Shown: positions 1-8,235 of the stretch, piece by piece
Numbering within the stretch: the stretch's first letter is position 1
Layout of the letters: every line of letters begins with the position of its first letter
Source: Chthonomonadia bacterium
GTDB taxonomy: Bacteria; Armatimonadota; HRBIN16
NCBI GenBank assembly: GCA_013314755.1
Contig: JABUFA010000003.1
Coordinates: 106,304-170,303, forward strand
Direction: 5' to 3'
Length of the DNA stretch: 64,000 nt
Position numbers and translations under genes: made by a program
The notes under the pieces: model-generated
What the model saw: the letters and a program-made list of their open reading frames with translations, nothing else
What the model was told of the DNA's origin: nothing
Database searches by the model: none

Positions 1-245
1 AGGGTGGCAACTGCGAGACACTTCGCTGGCGCTTAGTGTAAGAACTGAGACCCCTCTGTGAACTTACCTAACCGCATGGCTCCTGTCTGAAAAAATCTGC
101 TCCAAGCAGGAAGATCTATTGCATAGGTCATATTGAGTCGGTGAAAGCACCGGCTGGGGGTGCACTTCCCTGCCATAGCCGTATCGCAGAGTTGCCCTGA
201 TGCATCAAGCCGAGCCGCGTGCGATACCAGAGGAGGAGATGTGCC

Positions 246-1871
246 ATGAGCCACAGAGTGCTGCTGGCTGTGTTCAGCGTGGTCGTGCTGGCACTGCTGG
301 GTGCGTCCTTGATTGGCTGTGGCGGAGGAGGGGCAGAAGCACCCCAGTTCCAGCAGCTGACCGACAGTTCTGGACGCGCCATTACCGACACCAACAACAA
401 CGGCATCCCCGACATTCCCCAGGATGCCCGACCAACGGTGATGACCGCACTCACCGGGTTCCCCCCGAACATTGCGGTGGAGATTCAGATTCTGCGCAAC
501 GGTGTGCCGCTGACGGAACCTTCTACGGGCAACCCACTTATCCTGTTGTTCACTACCGACAAGAACGGCAACGTGCCGCGCTTTGCGCTGTGGGACCTGG
601 GCGTTGATCCGCAGACTGGACAAGCGCAGGATGCCACCGGCACCTATACCGTGGTCGCGAGCGCACAGGGCAGGCAGGTCACCCTGAGGTTTGAGGTGCT
701 GGCGGGGCGCGGCGTACAAAGCGCACAGGGCAGACAGGCAACAGGCACAGGCACTGTTGTCGTGCTCGCCGGCAGTCCACCGCGCTACCCGATGGGCTCC
801 GTCTCCGTCGGCGAGGCGGTGCTGGTAGAGGGTTTCGGTTTTCCCGCTAACCAGCAGGTCAAGGTGTTTGTGGTACGCGACCGCGAGGGCTGGCAGGGTG
901 GAGAGACGCTGACAGACGAAACGGGCGGCGCGGAAGAGGTTACCACCACCGCAGGGGGCGACCTGCCGCGCACCACCGTGTGGAACTCTGCCAGCAGGTT
1001 AGGCGCAGCGCAGACAGACGGCGACTTTGACGTGGTGGTGGACGTCAACCGCAACGGCGTCTACGACAGAGGTGTGGACGCGATTAATGGTCTGCTGGCA
1101 ACCAGTTTCACCGTACAGCAGGCGTCCCGGGGTAGAGATACGCAGGGGCATCTGGCGGTGGAGCTGGCGGCGTCCACACAGGGAGGGTTCAAAGACCAGT
1201 TCAACATCACCGACAGCGTGGGCGTTTGGGTGAACCCGCCATCGCGTCCTCTTCTGCCGGGCAGGATGGTGCGCAAATATGTAGTGCTGCACAAAGATAG
1301 CTGGCAGAACGGCGACCTTCTGGTGGACGTGACTGGACGTCCCGATTCGGACATCACACGGTATGCCTGCCGCAACCAGTATGTCTGTCCCGTATGGCAA
1401 CCCCTGCTTGTTCCGGGCAGATACGACGTGATCATCGACGTGGACGAAGACGGTAAGTACACGCTGGGCACCGATTACATTGACGCCGGGTTGACGCCCG
1501 GTTCGCAGACAGGTGCAGGTTTCGTGGTTACGGGCACTCTGCCGCCCATCCGCCTTGTGCTCAGCGCAGACCCGCCCACTATCAACGCAAACGGGAGCGC
1601 GCTCATCCATGCCCAGGTGCAAACGGAAGGAGGGCAAGCCGTGTCGGGAGCCACGGTGAACTTCAGCATTGTGAGCGGACAGGGTGGACAGCTGAGCAGT
1701 ACGTCCGCTAACACTGGCATGTCAGGCATTGCTTCGGTCACGCTCACCGCCGCTCAGCCGGGCACGACCATTGTAATAAGGGGAGCGGTCACCGTTGGCA
1801 ACCAGACAGCAAACGCTGAGGTGTCTGTGCGAGTGCGTGCGCCGGGCGAACTGAACGTCATCATCCGGTGA
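246..1871 (+). CDS. Secreted lipoprotein with duplicated Ca-loop-like module and Ig-like domain
   Basis: A 541-residue protein. The ATG at 246 is chosen over an upstream in-frame GTG (219) because AGGAGG at 231-236 sits correctly before it and the signal sequence then starts cleanly. Residues 1-25 are a lipoprotein signal ending in the lipobox LIGC, followed by a glycine run. An acidic loop DTNNNGIPD (about residues 48-56) resembles thrombospondin-type-3 calcium loops. Two tandem modules follow (about 183-290 and 302-426). Each ends in a similar acidic stretch, DVVVDVNRNGVYD and DVIIDVDEDGKY, then G-x-D-x-I. Residues about 433-530 look like a bacterial Ig-like (invasin Big_1 type) domain. The next lipoprotein gene starts 18 nt downstream, so the two are probably co-transcribed. 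Function is unknown; exposure outside the cell is inferred from the architecture. Confidence 0.8.
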   Translation: MSHRVLLAVFSVVVLALLGASLIGCGGGGAEAPQFQQLTDSSGRAITDTNNNGIPDIPQDARPTVMTALTGFPPNIAVEIQILRNGVPLTEPSTGNPLILLFTTDKNGNVPRFALWDLGVDPQTGQAQDATGTYTVVASAQGRQVTLRFEVLAGRGVQSAQGRQATGTGTVVVLAGSPPRYPMGSVSVGEAVLVEGFGFPANQQVKVFVVRDREGWQGGETLTDETGGAEEVTTTAGGDLPRTTVWNSASRLGAAQTDGDFDVVVDVNRNGVYDRGVDAINGLLATSFTVQQASRGRDTQGHLAVELAASTQGGFKDQFNITDSVGVWVNPPSRPLLPGRMVRKYVVLHKDSWQNGDLLVDVTGRPDSDITRYACRNQYVCPVWQPLLVPGRYDVIIDVDEDGKYTLGTDYIDAGLTPGSQTGAGFVVTGTLPPIRLVLSADPPTINANGSALIHAQVQTEGGQAVSGATVNFSIVSGQGGQLSSTSANTGMSGIASVTLTAAQPGTTIVIRGAVTVGNQTANAEVSVRVRAPGELNVIIR

Positions 1872-1889
1872 GGGGAGGAGGGAATCAGA

Positions 1890-3491
1890 ATGGCAAAGCG
1901 TATACTCTACGCCTGCGCGGGTGTGGTGCTCGCCACGGTGGTCATCGCGCTTTTCAGCGGATGCGGCTCGCACCAGCAGTCCGCCGGCAGTAATAGCTCG
2001 GGCAGAATGGCGGAGATTGTGCTGACGGTTGAGTGGCAGAAGACGCGCGTCATTCCGCCGGAAACAGAAAAGATAGACATCACCATCGTTGGCGACGGAC
2101 TGGGAGACCCGATGCGCGACACCATCACCCGCACTCAGGGACAGACCAGCGTGACAAAGGTGTATACCGTTCCCATCGGCTACAAGCGTGTGACGGCAGA
2201 AGCAAAAGACGCCAGCAACCGTCTGCTTGCCTCTGGAGTGGGGGAAACCTACCTGCAGGAGAGCCAGCGGTCGGACGTCGCCATCGAGATGACCGCCATT
2301 ACCTTCCGAACGGTGACGCTTCGCTTCTTCCGCAACGGTCAGCCGGCTCAGGCGGATTTTGTGGCGTTTCAGGATGGCGACAGTGCGTGGCAGGCGGCGC
2401 AGGGCAGTGGCGGCGTATACCAGATGAACGTCAGCGACCCCGGTGGGCGATATGGAGTGGCTATCGCGTACACGGAGGCAGGACATGGGTCGGGCTCTTC
2501 CAGCCACGTGCAAATCTTCCACGCCACCGTGGAGGAGGTCGCGGAGATTCGCTGGGACGCCGGCGACCCACCAGCTACCAGCTACGTGACCGTTTCCGGC
2601 ACGGTTACCGTTCCATCTGGTAACTTTGCGATGATAGCGATGCGCCAGGCACAGACCTCAGTATTCGGAGGGGCGAATTACAGCCTGAGCGTTGCGCCGG
2701 GCGTTCACGATTTAGCAGCTGCGCTGTTCCCCAGCTTCGACAGGATTGAACGTCTCCTGCTTCGGCGAGGCGTGCAGGTTGCTGGGGATACGACCATCGA
2801 CATCAGCTTTGATAGCGCGGAGGCGTTTTCGCCTGCGTCCTTCACCGCTGGAGTAGAGGGCGGCGCGGGAACGTTTGGCGGGGTGGTTCTCAGTTTCACG
2901 ACCGCGGGCGGAACCACCTTGCCCATCGCTCAGCTGCACGAAACGGACCTGGGAAGCCTCCAGTTAGGGGGCGTTCCTGCCTCCAAACAGCAGGAGGGTG
3001 ATATCCACAGCCTCACCGTCTTCTCTTACGGTGAGCGCCGGACGGCCATCCGCTACTTCAAGCAGCCGAACAATCTCACGATTACTTTGCCGCCGCCGTT
3101 TGGCGATGTCAGTGTGACGTCCGCTGGAGAGGCACCCTACCTGCGTCTGACGGCGTCATGGCAACCCTATCAGGGGGCGCAGGGTTACTTTATGAGCTTT
3201 ATTTCAGAATCCGTGCGCTCCCGCCAGGTGACAGCGACCGCGTGGTTTGTAAGCCTGAGTTCCGGTTGGATGGGAGGCGGAAGCAGTTACACCCTGCCCG
3301 ACCTGAGCGCAGTGCCCGGCTGGAACAATAGCTGGGGGCTGCTACTTGTCCCCAGGGGATGGGTCAGCTGGGAGGTCGGCGCCCTCACCAGCAACATGGC
3401 ACTATCCGATGCCATCAACCGCGAGGGACGCCCGGTAGACGGCCTGGAGGTTCGACTGGCGAGCAAACAGGGCAGCTACCCAAGCGACTGA
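1890..3491 (+). CDS. Predicted lipoprotein, unknown function
   Basis: A 533-residue protein with the start supported by GAGGGGAGGAGGG just upstream. Residues 1-26 form a hydrophobic signal ending in FSGC, a plausible lipobox, then a serine/glycine-rich linker. The rest looks beta-rich without a family I recognise. The N-terminal part (about 35-120) has the feel of an Ig/carboxypeptidase-regulatory fold, and later segments contain many glycine and serine turns. It lies 18 nt behind another lipoprotein gene and ends at a strong hairpin, so the pair appears to be a two-gene operon. Membrane-anchored periplasmic or surface location is inferred from the lipobox only. Confidence 0.75.
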   Translation: MAKRILYACAGVVLATVVIALFSGCGSHQQSAGSNSSGRMAEIVLTVEWQKTRVIPPETEKIDITIVGDGLGDPMRDTITRTQGQTSVTKVYTVPIGYKRVTAEAKDASNRLLASGVGETYLQESQRSDVAIEMTAITFRTVTLRFFRNGQPAQADFVAFQDGDSAWQAAQGSGGVYQMNVSDPGGRYGVAIAYTEAGHGSGSSSHVQIFHATVEEVAEIRWDAGDPPATSYVTVSGTVTVPSGNFAMIAMRQAQTSVFGGANYSLSVAPGVHDLAAALFPSFDRIERLLLRRGVQVAGDTTIDISFDSAEAFSPASFTAGVEGGAGTFGGVVLSFTTAGGTTLPIAQLHETDLGSLQLGGVPASKQQEGDIHSLTVFSYGERRTAIRYFKQPNNLTITLPPPFGDVSVTSAGEAPYLRLTASWQPYQGAQGYFMSFISESVRSRQVTATAWFVSLSSGWMGGGSSYTLPDLSAVPGWNNSWGLLLVPRGWVSWEVGALTSNMALSDAINREGRPVDGLEVRLASKQGSYPSD

Positions 3492-3495
3492 GGCG

Positions 3496-3521
3496 AGCCC
3501 GGGAGCGGACGCTCCCGGGCT
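3496..3521. terminator. Bidirectional hairpin between convergent genes
   Basis: A perfect 11-bp inverted repeat AGCCCGGGAGC / GCTCCCGGGCT with a 4-nt GGAC loop lies 5 nt after the lipoprotein stop and 6 nt before the stop codon of the opposing porin gene. There is a short run of T on the plus side (CTTTAA). Position and symmetry fit a terminator serving both strands. Confidence 0.75.
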
Positions 3522-3526
3522 GTGCT

Positions 3527-4825
3527 TTAAAACTTCGCCGCCAGTCCGATGGCGAACTGGTCTAAATCGGGCTTGGTCGCCCCGCCGGAGGCGTCGTTGA
3601 AGGTATACTCGGTTTTCAGGAGCGTCAGCCGCGATAGCTGGTGTCCTAATCCCATCGAGAACCGCCGGTAGCGGTTGACCGGCACAGGACTGCCTCCCAG
3701 CTTCGCCAGCACGCCATCCTGCAGGGACACCTCGCTGTAGCGCATGGCAAAGTAGGTGCGCGGCGTCAGGCGGTACAGTGCCTCGGCGAAGCCGAAACGC
3801 CCCTTGCGGTCGGATGCTGCCTGCGCGTCGTCGGCGAATCCTCCGTAGGCGATGGCGAACTGCCACGGCATATCCAGCTCGGTACCTGTTACCGATTTGA
3901 TGCCTTCCCTGCCGTAGCCGTAACGCAGGTCAACCTCCCACAGACTGCGCCGCCAGCCGGTTGCCCCGGATGGAGCGTCCGTCACCTCGGCGATATTGAA
4001 GTCGGTCTTATCTACGGTGCCGTCTCGCCGTACCAGATTGCCCGTGCGCATGTAGCTCAGGGAAAGATAGAGATGGTCGCTTACCAGACCGCCTGCTTTC
4101 ACCCCCCAGGTCAGCTCCACAGGTGGCGTGCTGAATCCCTGATTGCCGTGCACCAGCTCGATAGAGTAGCTCCAGGGGTACTTGCCTGTTGAGAGAGGAC
4201 CGCGCAGGTTCAAGCCCTCGTCGTAGCCGCTCACGTGCGACACCGCGCTGGTAATCAGGATGCTTTCCACCGGGTTGTCCGTCCACGTCTCCTGTCCGAT
4301 GTCCAGCTTGTGCTTGCCGATGCGCAGGGTGTGTCCCTTCCACATGCCTGCCCAGTCCTTGATGTCCACGTAGAAGTAGTCGAGTCCGCCGCTGGCAGCT
4401 CGGTTGTTGCTGTAGCGGTTGACGATGGTGACGTACTCGCTGGGCTTGAAGGTGAAGCGCAGTTTGGCATCGGGAATGTCTACGCCCCGGCTGGCAAAGC
4501 TTCCGTCGCCCTGCGTGCCCACGATGCCCGCAAAGATGCGCCCGTCCACGGTAATCTGTGACTCTTTGGAAGCAGGGGTTATCGCTGGGGACACGCTCTT
4601 TTGTGCCTTCTGCAGGTCTGCCATCTGCTTCTCCAGCTCGTTCAGTCGCGCTTTGACCTGCTCCAGCTCGGCGACCTGCTGGCGAAGGCGTGCAATCTCC
4701 GCCTGTAAGTCCCTCAGCGTTACAGAATCTTGTGCGTGCACTGAGCCTGTCAGCGTCATAATCAGCCCGGCAATCATCAACACCGTCGGGTGCCGGCGCG
4801 ACTTACGCAGAAAGTTCCCCCTCAT
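3527..4825 (-). CDS. Putative outer-membrane porin with N-terminal coiled coil
   Basis: A 432-residue protein from the ATG at 4825. An in-frame ATG at 4852 would add nine residues but has no ribosome site, whereas 4825 is preceded by GGGGGCGAGC. A signal peptide ends near VHAQ. It is followed by a heptad-like coiled coil (about residues 33-75, with many L, E, Q and R at repeat spacing), then a long stretch of alternating polar/aromatic strands. The protein ends in AIGLAAKF; a terminal phenylalanine is typical of BAM-inserted barrels. This layout resembles putative porins with an SLH-like or coiled N-terminal periplasmic part (porin O/P type). The substrate cannot be told. It is transcribed towards the lipoprotein pair and separated from it by a shared hairpin. 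Confidence 0.7.
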   Translation of the reverse strand: MRGNFLRKSRRHPTVLMIAGLIMTLTGSVHAQDSVTLRDLQAEIARLRQQVAELEQVKARLNELEKQMADLQKAQKSVSPAITPASKESQITVDGRIFAGIVGTQGDGSFASRGVDIPDAKLRFTFKPSEYVTIVNRYSNNRAASGGLDYFYVDIKDWAGMWKGHTLRIGKHKLDIGQETWTDNPVESILITSAVSHVSGYDEGLNLRGPLSTGKYPWSYSIELVHGNQGFSTPPVELTWGVKAGGLVSDHLYLSLSYMRTGNLVRRDGTVDKTDFNIAEVTDAPSGATGWRRSLWEVDLRYGYGREGIKSVTGTELDMPWQFAIAYGGFADDAQAASDRKGRFGFAEALYRLTPRTYFAMRYSEVSLQDGVLAKLGGSPVPVNRYRRFSMGLGHQLSRLTLLKTEYTFNDASGGATKPDLDQFAIGLAAKF

Positions 4826-4925
4826 AGATGCTCGCCCCCATTTTATATGCACTGCGTCCCAAATAGTTTACCATACACCGCGACGAGGCTGGGAAGACGG
4901 GCAGCAAAAAAAGCAGGGTATGCTG

Positions 4926-4953
4926 TTACAGGCGGTGACTCGTGAGGTATAAT
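4926..4953 (+). promoter_or_regulatory. Probable sigma-70 promoter for mqnC
   Basis: A perfect -10 hexamer TATAAT (4948-4953) with a weak -35 candidate TTACAG (4926-4931) at 16-bp spacing, 80 nt upstream of the preferred mqnC start. Confidence 0.45.
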
Positions 4954-5033
4954 CTCAGTGCTGTTCGGGGGGCTTACGTGGTCAGATGCATCCGCGTAAC
5001 CTCGTGTGTACTTTAGCATTGCAGGGTTCTGTC

Positions 5034-6128
5034 ATGAGTCAGACACAAATTGCTGAAGAGCCGATTACCATAGAACGTATCGCGGACAAAGTGTTCGCAG
5101 GAGAGCCTCTGAGCTTTGAGGATGGCGTGTGGCTGTTTCGGTATCCTCGCCTGCCCGAAATCGCCGCGTTGGCAAACCATGTACGCGAACGCATTCATCC
5201 TGAGCGCATCGTCACCTACGTGGTGGGGCGAATCATCAACTACACTAACGTGTGCTGGGTGCGATGCAAGTTCTGTTCCTTCTACCGCGTGCCGGGCGAC
5301 GCCGAAGGCTACACGCTGTCCATGGACGAGATTTTCGCCAAAGTACAGGAACTGGTGGACGTCGGCGGGGTGGAGGTGTTGATACAGGGTGGCTTGAACC
5401 CGCGGCTGAAAATAGATTACTACGAGAACCTTTTCTCGGCGATTCGCGAGCGTTTCCCGCAGGTCATCATTCATGCGCTGTCACCTACCGAGATTATCTA
5501 TATCGCGCACATTTCGCGCCTGAGCATCGAGCAGACACTGCGGCGTTTGCAGGCGGCGGGATTGCAGTCCATCCCGGGCGGTGGCGGCGAGATTCTGGTA
5601 GATCGTGTGCGCCAGCAGATTGCCCCCTACAAGCACACGGTGGACGAGTGGCTGAACTGTATGCGCATCGCGCACGAGATGGGCATCTACAGCACCGCCA
5701 CGATGATGTTCGGGCATGTGGAGACGATAGAAGACCGCGTGGAGCATCTCCTGCGCATTCGTGAATTGCAGGAGCAGACGGGTGGCTTCCGAGCGTTCAT
5801 CGCGTGGAACTTCCAGCCAGAAGAGACCGAACTGCCCCATATCCGGAAAGCTACCGGCTACGACTACCTGCGCACGGTGGCGATAGCGCGTCTGATGCTG
5901 AACAACGTGCCCAACCTGCAGGCGTCCATCCTGACGCAGGGACCCAAAATCACGCAGATTGCGCTGGGATACGGCATTAACGACCTGGGTTCCATCATGA
6001 TTGAGGAGAACGTGGTATCAGCGGCGGGGAGCAAGTTCATTCCCACCGCGGCGGAGATGGAACGGCTCATCCGCGATGCTGGCTACCAGCCTCGTCGGCG
6101 CAACACGCGCTATGAACTGCTGGACTGA
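5034..6128 (+). CDS. mqnC: Cyclic dehypoxanthinyl futalosine synthase (radical SAM)
   Basis: MqnC closes dehypoxanthine futalosine to its cyclic form in the futalosine route to menaquinone. The radical-SAM cluster motif is C74-W-V-R-C78-K-F-C81, preceded by GRIINYTN. The sequence context, NYTNVCWVRCKFCSFYR then IQGGLNP, is diagnostic of the MqnC/MqnE/CofH group, with MqnC the best fit. From the ATG at 5034 the protein has 364 residues, the usual length. An upstream in-frame ATG (4986) would add 16 residues that do not look like family sequence. No other menaquinone gene is adjacent; the next gene is a CobW-like GTPase 51 nt downstream. Confidence in the family is high; distinguishing MqnC from close paralogues by eye is slightly less certain. 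Confidence 0.88.
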   Translation: MSQTQIAEEPITIERIADKVFAGEPLSFEDGVWLFRYPRLPEIAALANHVRERIHPERIVTYVVGRIINYTNVCWVRCKFCSFYRVPGDAEGYTLSMDEIFAKVQELVDVGGVEVLIQGGLNPRLKIDYYENLFSAIRERFPQVIIHALSPTEIIYIAHISRLSIEQTLRRLQAAGLQSIPGGGGEILVDRVRQQIAPYKHTVDEWLNCMRIAHEMGIYSTATMMFGHVETIEDRVEHLLRIRELQEQTGGFRAFIAWNFQPEETELPHIRKATGYDYLRTVAIARLMLNNVPNLQASILTQGPKITQIALGYGINDLGSIMIEENVVSAAGSKFIPTAAEMERLIRDAGYQPRRRNTRYELLD

Positions 6129-6179
6129 AGGAATAACAACCGGGCGAGACGAAGAGTAACAGCAGATGGAAAGGGGGCT

Positions 6180-7328
6180 GTGGAAGTGTCTGAGCAAACC
6201 GTTCCTCCCAAGCCGATAACCTCTGCCAAACCGGTGCACCTGATTTTCGTGGGCGGTTTTCTGGGGGCAGGTAAGACGACGGCGATGGCGGCGCTGGCGC
6301 GGAGGCTGTTGCAGGATGGGCTGAACGTCGGGCTGGTTACCAACGACCACGCCGACGAGATGGTGGACGCCGCGCTGGTCAGCCAGTTCGGTATGCCGGT
6401 TGCGGAGGTCTCCGGCGGTTGTTTTGGGTGCGAGTTCAACGACCTGCTGGACGCCACCGAGCGCGTTCTTCAGCAGGAGCCAGACGTGCTGATTGCCGAG
6501 CCGGTCGCCAGCTGCGCCGACACGGTGGCAACGGTCATCCTGCCGCTCAAGCAGTTTTACGGTAGCGTGTTCCGAATCGCGCCCTTCTCGGTGCTGATAG
6601 ACCCCGTACGGCTGTATGAGATGTTGCTGGAGGAGAATCCGAGCGAGTTCGCCCGAAGTTTCGCGCCCATTTTTCACCGCCAGCTGGAAGAGGCGGATAT
6701 CCTGGTGCTGAATAAGGCGGACAAACTCTCTACCGAAGAGGCGCAGAAGCTGGTGGAAGCATTGCGACAGCATCATCCCAGCAAGCCGGTTCTGACCATC
6801 TCCGCGAAGCGCGGCGACGGCGTGGACGAGTGGATGCAGATGGTCATGCAGGAGGCTCCGGCTGGCTCGCGCGTGCTGGAGAAGGCGGATTACAGCGCCT
6901 ACGAGGTCGGCGGTGTGAAGCTGGGATGGCTGAACGCTTCGGTGCAGCTGGTGGGAGAACCCTTCTTCAGCGCAAGGGAGTATGCCGACCTGCTTCTGCG
7001 GCGTCTGCGCGAGGCGGCGCTGGGGCGAGGGAGCGAGGTTTTACATATCAAGCTTGCTCTGTACTGTCACGGGCGGGTGATGGGTGCAAACCTGCTCGGA
7101 AGCGACACCGAACCCGTCTTCGGCGGCGAAGACCTGGGCGACGTGCGTCAGGCGATGCTGGTGCTGAACGCGCGCTTGGGCATCGACCCGCCGACGCTGG
7201 GAGGCATCGCCGCACAGGCGGTGTACGATGTGGCGAAAGCGCTACGCGTGGACGCCGAGATTTTGAAATTGCACACGGTGAAGCCCTCCGTGCCCTGCCC
7301 GGCGTTCAGGATGTGCAACCCGGTGTAG
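6180..7328 (+). CDS. CobW/G3E-family P-loop GTPase
   Basis: A 382-residue G3E GTPase, related to metallochaperones such as CobW, YjiA, UreG and HypB. Walker A is GGFLGAGKT (residues 25-33) and the guanine-specificity motif is NKAD (178-181). Where canonical COG0523 proteins have a CxCC metal motif, this one has GGCFGC with cysteines 81 and 84, so metal binding may differ. The C-terminus carries two more cysteines (PCPAFRMCNPV). The start is the GTG at 6180 behind GGAAAGGGGG; a second in-frame GTG at 6186 is possible. It follows mqnC closely on the same strand and may be co-transcribed, but a link to menaquinone synthesis or to a particular metal is not shown. Palindromic repeats follow the gene. 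Confidence 0.85.
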   Translation: MEVSEQTVPPKPITSAKPVHLIFVGGFLGAGKTTAMAALARRLLQDGLNVGLVTNDHADEMVDAALVSQFGMPVAEVSGGCFGCEFNDLLDATERVLQQEPDVLIAEPVASCADTVATVILPLKQFYGSVFRIAPFSVLIDPVRLYEMLLEENPSEFARSFAPIFHRQLEEADILVLNKADKLSTEEAQKLVEALRQHHPSKPVLTISAKRGDGVDEWMQMVMQEAPAGSRVLEKADYSAYEVGGVKLGWLNASVQLVGEPFFSAREYADLLLRRLREAALGRGSEVLHIKLALYCHGRVMGANLLGSDTEPVFGGEDLGDVRQAMLVLNARLGIDPPTLGGIAAQAVYDVAKALRVDAEILKLHTVKPSVPCPAFRMCNPV

Positions 7329-7340
7329 GTAATAGTTTTG

Positions 7341-7487
7341 GACTGTTGAAGCTTGCTTCAGCAGGTCTGTTTTGGATGGGCAATCCTGCGGATGGAAGTT
7401 GCGGGCTGTGCTGAAGCATGGCTTCAGCAGTCCATAACCTGCTTCAGCAGGTTTTGTATTGTGTTGCCTGCGATTTCTAATCGCAGG
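7341..7487. repeat. Cluster of four short palindromes
   Basis: The non-coding gap after the GTPase gene holds four hairpins in a row: an imperfect GTTGAAGC/GCTTCAGC hairpin at about 7341-7366; GCTGAAGC-atg-GCTTCAGC at about 7410-7428; AACCTGCT-tc-AGCAGGTT at 7436-7453; and CCTGCGATT-tct-AATCGCAGG at 7467-7487, a perfect 9-bp stem. The first three share the core GCTTCAGCAG. They resemble dispersed REP-like elements and may also weaken read-through into the next gene. Confidence 0.7.
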
Positions 7488-7533
7488 GACAGTGTTCGCA
7501 TCAGTACTCAAACCATCCATCTTAACGGCGGGG

Positions 7534-8184
7534 ATGGTGACAACCATGCAAAAACTGGCGGCAAATACCCCTGAGCAAACCGTGCATGCCGTCCAGCGGG
7601 GCGCCCGGGTACTGGCAGCAGGTGGGCTCGTGGTGTTCCCGACGGAGACGGTGTACGGTCTGGCGGCAGACGCGCTGTCGGAAGAGGCGGTGCGGCGGGT
7701 TTGGGAGGTGAAGGGGCGTCCCACCGACAAACCGCTCCCCGTGCAGGTGGCGAACGTGGAGGGCTTGCGTCTGCTGTGGCGTGAAGTGCCCGACCGTCTT
7801 CTGCCGCTGATACGCGCCTTCATGCCGGGTGCGTTGACGCTGGTGTACTGGCGCAGTGCGCTGGTGCCGGATATCGTGACCGCGGGCGTGGACACGGTGG
7901 GGGTGCGCATCCCTGACCACCCCGTGGCGCTGGAACTGCTGAAGGCGTTTGGCAAACCCATCGTCGCGCCCAGTGCAAACTTCTCGGGCGACCCGCCTCC
8001 GTCTCGCGTGGAACAGATACCCTCCGCTCTGCTCGAACTGGTTGATCTGGTAATCGATGCTGGGGATACGGGGGGCGGTGTGCCCTCGACGGTGCTGGAT
8101 GTGACCGTTCAACCGGCGCGTGTGCTTCGAGCAGGTGCGCTCTCCACCGAAGACCTGCGCAAGTACATAGACGTTGACGGGTGA
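7534..8184 (+). CDS. tsaC: L-threonylcarbamoyladenylate synthase (Sua5/YrdC/TsaC family)
   Basis: Makes threonylcarbamoyl-AMP, the donor for the t6A modification at position 37 of ANN-decoding tRNAs. The YrdC fold is recognised by GGLVVFPTETVYGLAADA near the N-terminus, KGRPTDKPLPVQV (the substrate-binding KxRP motif), and APSANFSGDPPPS further on. At 216 residues it is the short TsaC type, without the extra Sua5 C-terminal domain. Starts at ATG 7534 and ATG 7546 are both possible; the open frame extending upstream of 7534 runs into repeat sequence and is not family-like. The CPBP protease gene follows after 51 nt on the same strand. Confidence 0.9.
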   Translation: MVTTMQKLAANTPEQTVHAVQRGARVLAAGGLVVFPTETVYGLAADALSEEAVRRVWEVKGRPTDKPLPVQVANVEGLRLLWREVPDRLLPLIRAFMPGALTLVYWRSALVPDIVTAGVDTVGVRIPDHPVALELLKAFGKPIVAPSANFSGDPPPSRVEQIPSALLELVDLVIDAGDTGGGVPSTVLDVTVQPARVLRAGALSTEDLRKYIDVDG

Positions 8185-8235
8185 AGACAGCTTCCCCCAA
8201 GCTCCTCTGTGGCGGTATAATCAGGAAAGAGGTTG

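Noticed and set aside
33..719. A 228-codon minus-strand frame at the window start
   Set aside because: Shadow of the lipoprotein gene; no start context and no recognisable protein features.
7341..7487. Possible CRISPR array
   Set aside because: Repeats are palindromes of differing sequence with no constant repeat-spacer period and no cas genes.
8216..8221. TATAAT as promoter of the CPBP gene
   Set aside because: No -35 at proper spacing, and transcription would start inside the ribosome site.
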